From NCBI RefSeq assembly GCF_029227915.1, contig NC_079884.1, forward strand, positions 27,406,001 through 27,470,000: 64,000 nucleotides of DNA. The letters run 5' to 3'. The translations under genes and the position numbers were made by a program. Positions 62,541 to 64,000 of the stretch are shown piece after piece. The notes beneath the pieces are model-generated. The model worked only from the letters and a program-made list of their open reading frames with translations, had not been told where the DNA came from and did no database searches. Each line of letters opens with the position of its first letter. The first letter of the stretch is position 1. This DNA comes from Hydractinia symbiolongicarpus (lineage: Eukaryota > Cnidaria > Hydrozoa > Anthoathecata > Hydractiniidae).

Positions 62541-63062
62541 TATATATTAATTCCCTTGCGTGACTAAAACTGTGAGTCCACGACACGGAAATCACGGGTT
62601 ACTTTCTTATGACGTGGCTGTACGCTAAAATTTAACTAAAAAGATTAGGGATGTACTTCATAGAAATCGCACATAAGGTGTAAATATATAACCCGCTGCT
62701 AATAACGATATAAATATATATACCCTTATGCCAAAAAACTCTATGTTAGCATATATATATAGGTATCGCTACATATGAAACGGTATTAGATATTCACAAA
62801 GCATACGGACTGTTAAATGAAGTTCCTAGCATAAAACGGAAATTGTGTTTACGAAAAAGATGGCTGTTCTTTTTGAGTATTCTCTACTCTTTCATTCAAA
62901 ATAAATCTTTAAAAAAACATTTGAAGAAGAGCATGGTTTTATAAATTAATCATAGCAAGGTTCTGTAAGGTTTTTTCATGTTTTATTTTCAGTTTTGATT
63001 ATATTATTGTTGCCACACATGTTTTATAGCTAGCATCATAAAAAGCCAACCACCACCTACAA

Positions 63063-63082
63063 CTAGCTAGCTAGCTAGCTAG
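63063..63082. repeat. (CTAG)5 microsatellite
   Basis: Five uninterrupted CTAG units lie here. Further isolated TAGC/CTAG words occur at 63028-63034, 63122-63127, 63153-63159 and 63170-63188, so the tract is the core of a TAGC-rich low-complexity patch. Confidence 0.95.
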
Positions 63083-63084
63083 GA

Positions 63085-63102
63085 ATATATATATATATAT
63101 AT
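63085..63102. repeat. (AT)9 microsatellite
   Basis: An uninterrupted AT dinucleotide run of 18 bp directly follows the CTAG tract. It is a compound microsatellite with no sign of function. Confidence 0.93.
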
Positions 63103-63308
63103 GTAGCCATGTTCTTTATACCTAGCTAAGTCTCCAGTTTATATTTAAGTGACTAGCTATTAGCTGCTGTAGCTAGCTAATGCTAGCTTTAAACTAAAGA
63201 TTCCCAGTATATATATTCCCACAAAACACATCTAACGTTATTAACCCTGAAAATTTTAAACATTTTCCTGGGTTTTTTTTGGTTTGCGAAGTTCTTTTCC
63301 TCCAAATA

Positions 63309-63329
63309 TTCTGAAAATAAAGTTCAGAA
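63309..63329. other. Small perfect inverted repeat in the flank
   Basis: TTCTGAA and TTCAGAA form 7-bp perfect complementary arms around a 7-base spacer (AATAAAG). No T-run or promoter context suggests a terminator. It may be a chance hairpin in AT-rich DNA. Confidence 0.4.
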
Positions 63330-63515
63330 ATTACTTATTTTTAAAATGTAAATTTAATTTGTTTCAAATTGTGGGCAAAAACCTTAATCAGCATGCTAAA
63401 AGAACTGACTTTTCTTAATTTAAAATTACAAACACAACCATTTTCTTACATTTAGTGTAAACTTTTGTGCGTATGGCTTATATTTAATACACCAAAAGAG
63501 CTACTTTGTTGATTT

Positions 63516-63847
63516 CAATTTTATACTCTTTGTAAGCTATTTTTTTCTTCTTTTTGACATTTCTGTTTTACCACTCAATTTTTACATTTTATAAGTTATT
63601 TGGAACAGAATGGTATGAAATAGACCAAAATACCTGATCTTAGTTGTTTTTAATTTACAGGCTGTGTCTGTGAAACCTTAAGGGGAACATTTGGTGGAAG
63701 ACAATGGCATGACATATACTGATAACTGATTTTTGTTGTGTTAGATGTTATATCTGAACCTTTTTGACATTTTATGTTAATTTTGCGAGGAAGGACCATA
63801 TATATATACACAGAAGAAGAATTCAATTTTACACCTTGCAAGCTTTG
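63516..63847. repeat. Diverged short repeats in the flank
   Basis: Similar 24-25-bp stretches occur at 63516 (CAATTTTATACTCTTTG), 63576 (CAATTTTTACATTTTATAAG) and 63824 (CAATTTTACACCTTGCAAG). The word TTTTTGACATTT recurs at 63551 and TTTTTGACATTTTATG at 63761. Spacing is irregular. This may be an old, decayed tandem or mobile repeat. The AT-rich composition makes chance similarity possible. Confidence 0.4.
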
Positions 63848-64000
63848 TTTTTCTATATTTTGTATAAATTCTTACTGGGGAGGACTCCGTGCAATATATC
63901 GAAATGACTGATCCTTCTCGATTTAAATTTGATGTGTTCTAAATCGTATATAGTTTTGGAAATTTTGTGTAAGATTTAATGGGTAAGGGCTAGATGCAAT

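Larger units (their letters stand above)
62541..64000. other. AT-rich flanking DNA, no gene recognised
   Basis: No satellite homology is visible after about 62540. The region is AT-rich with poly-A/T runs, AT dinucleotide stretches (62690-62765, 63085-63102, 63798-63810), a CTAG microsatellite and TAGC-rich low-complexity sequence (63028-63190). The longest open frame, 63 codons on the minus strand at 63650-63841, spans low-complexity sequence and has no recognisable domain. I could not identify a transposon terminus, RNA gene or exon with confidence. It could be intergenic or intronic DNA or a decayed mobile element. Confidence 0.8.

Noticed and set aside
63634-63720. Possible 3' splice site (TTTTTAATTTACAG at 63647-63660) followed by a short open stretch
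   Set aside because: The pyrimidine tract is broken, the downstream open stretch is only about 18 codons, and no matching exon or donor is evident.
63650-63841. 63-codon minus-strand frame in the flank
   Set aside because: It lies in AT-rich sequence including an AT repeat, has no domain or conserved motif, and a frame this short is expected by chance.

Overview
This window is almost entirely one satellite-DNA array from a eukaryotic genome. Bases 1 to about 62540 (98% of the window) consist of roughly 170 tandem copies of a single monomer family. I find no protein-coding gene, tRNA, rRNA, CRISPR array, origin or bacterial-type signal anywhere. The array runs off the left edge of the window and ends at about 62540, where about 1.46 kb of AT-rich, non-satellite DNA begins. 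Composition of a typical monomer, counted in 9661-10033, is about 38% G+C with no CpG depletion. The species cannot be named from this sequence. A metazoan, perhaps a marine invertebrate, is plausible because of the low CpG depletion and the CTAG/AT microsatellites in the flank, but this is weak inference. A centromeric or pericentromeric heterochromatin location is the natural hypothesis and is not demonstrated.

Two monomer classes interleave. Class A is 370-374 bp. Class B is 345-347 bp, lacks about 27-28 bp in its 3' half, and carries linked PstI, ClaI and EcoRI motifs across its 3' end. All monomers have the same orientation until about 61035. There the array flips, and the last four monomers (to about 62540) are inverted and visibly more diverged.

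The array is mosaic, with blocks that each have their own higher-order repeat (HOR). (I) 1-8570 is all class A, with an 8-monomer HOR of exactly 2980 bp in two copies, followed by a 4-monomer tandem duplication of 1491 bp. (II) 8571-15106 is mixed A/B, with a 5-monomer HOR of 1805-1806 bp in two full copies and one shortened copy. (III) 15107-27800 is all class A, with an 18-monomer superunit of 6721 bp followed by a 14-monomer deletion derivative. (IV) 27801-32746 is transitional, containing a 128-bp truncated monomer and a displaced fragment of block II. (V) 32747-53095 is mixed A/B, with a 6-monomer HOR of exactly 2131 bp, plus 3-mer (1065 bp), 2-mer (719 bp) and 5-mer (1784 bp) derivatives. 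(VI) 53096-61034 is a diverged A/B edge. (VII) 61035-62540 is the inverted edge. (VIII) 62541-64000 is flanking DNA.

The array reads as a record of unequal crossing-over and gene conversion. Chimeric monomers mark the joins, variant patches are copied between non-adjacent monomers, and homogeneity falls toward the array edge. All coordinates were counted by hand from the sequence. A monomer is arbitrarily taken to start at the T of the TGAGTTCC/TGAATTCC motif.
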